Part shown: positions 63,905 through 64,000 of the stretch, one piece after another
Numbering within the stretch: the first letter of the stretch is position 1
Layout of the letters: every line of letters begins with the position of its first letter
From: Pseudomonadota bacterium
GTDB lineage: Bacteria > Pseudomonadota > Alphaproteobacteria > Acetobacterales > Acetobacteraceae
Direction of reading: 5' to 3'
Length of the DNA stretch: 64,000 nucleotides
Assembly (NCBI GenBank): GCA_021801255.1
Contig: JAJYYH010000046.1
Location: forward strand, 1 to 64,000
Position numbers and translations under genes: made by a program
Notes under the pieces: generated by a model
The model's database searches: none
What the model was told of the DNA's origin: nothing
What the model saw: the letters and a program-made list of their open reading frames with translations, nothing else

Positions 63905-64000
63905 ATGAACCTGTCGCGCCAATTGCAGGACTACCGTCTGACCACGGCGGAGATCCTTTATCACCTGCCTGACCATCCCGATCTGCTGCAAACCTTCATC
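63905..64000 (+). CDS. Usg-family protein (5' part, cut by window end)
   Basis: The first 32 codons (MNLSRQLQDYRLTTAEILYHLPDHP...LLQTF) match the N terminus of the short Usg family of alphaproteobacteria (about 90 residues, function unknown). GAGGAG lies about 7 bases upstream. Divergent from groESL. The rest lies beyond the window. Confidence 0.85.
   Translation, partial: MNLSRQLQDYRLTTAEILYHLPDHPDLLQTFI

Overview
The window is GC-rich, gene-dense DNA from an alphaproteobacterium, probably a member of the Rhodospirillales/Acetobacteraceae. This placement is an inference from the proteins and from features such as an alphaproteobacterial-type SspB, TimA next to MltA, a bactofilin, a Usg protein next to groESL, a CIRCE operator and clustered GANTC sites. 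The DNA is chromosomal: it carries gltA, argD-argF, groESL, rpmG, fumarase, hrpB and the queuosine genes.

Layout. 1-780: debris of insertion sequences (an istB 3' fragment, a decayed DDE transposase, two large palindromes). 0.8-8 kb: short-chain acyl-CoA metabolism (prpE divergent from an MHS-type carboxylate transporter; an acyl-CoA synthetase-SDR pair), a methyltransferase and a small membrane protein. 8-17 kb: a glycine-zipper lipoprotein, a lipoamide-dehydrogenase-like flavoprotein, an RTX-like repeat protein, N-formylglutamate amidohydrolase, rpmG, bactofilin, adenosine kinase, timA and mltA. 17-20.4 kb: an efflux adaptor and outer-membrane factor translationally coupled to a class II aldolase, with no pump gene. 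20.6-22.8 kb: argD-argF. 22.8-26 kb: a repeat-rich spacer, gltA with a clear terminator, then an AT-rich stretch with DnaA-box-like and GANTC sites that could be a replication origin.

26.5-41.2 kb is a co-directional run: an exported serine hydrolase, a sugar-type (CUT2) ABC importer, then enoyl-CoA hydratase, a xylose-dehydrogenase-like SDR, ADP-forming acyl-CoA synthetase, MaoC hydratase, a CoA-transferase pair and two acyl-CoA dehydrogenases. It reads as uptake plus CoA-dependent breakdown of one unidentified substrate. It is followed by a DMT exporter and an ATC hydrolase. 41.4-48.2 kb, minus strand: a DMT transporter whose only plausible start is CTG, a FrnE-like DsbA protein, and an envelope-stress module of two HtrA proteases with a two-component system. 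48.3-54.4 kb: hrpB, dsbD, a DMT transporter and sspB. 54.4-60.3 kb: a tightly overlapped operon of fumarase, a VOC protein, queA-tgt-queF-queG and a ribbon-helix-helix protein, with a tRNA-Pro antisense to its last codons. 60.5-64 kb: hairpin repeats, epmA, groEL-groES under a CIRCE operator, and the start of usg.

The most unusual feature is non-coding. A family of roughly 50-106 bp palindromic elements occurs four times. Each copy begins exactly at the TGA stop of the upstream gene and lies in that gene's sense direction. In three copies it runs up to the start codon of the next gene. Separately, five genes carry short tandem duplications across or beside their stop codons.
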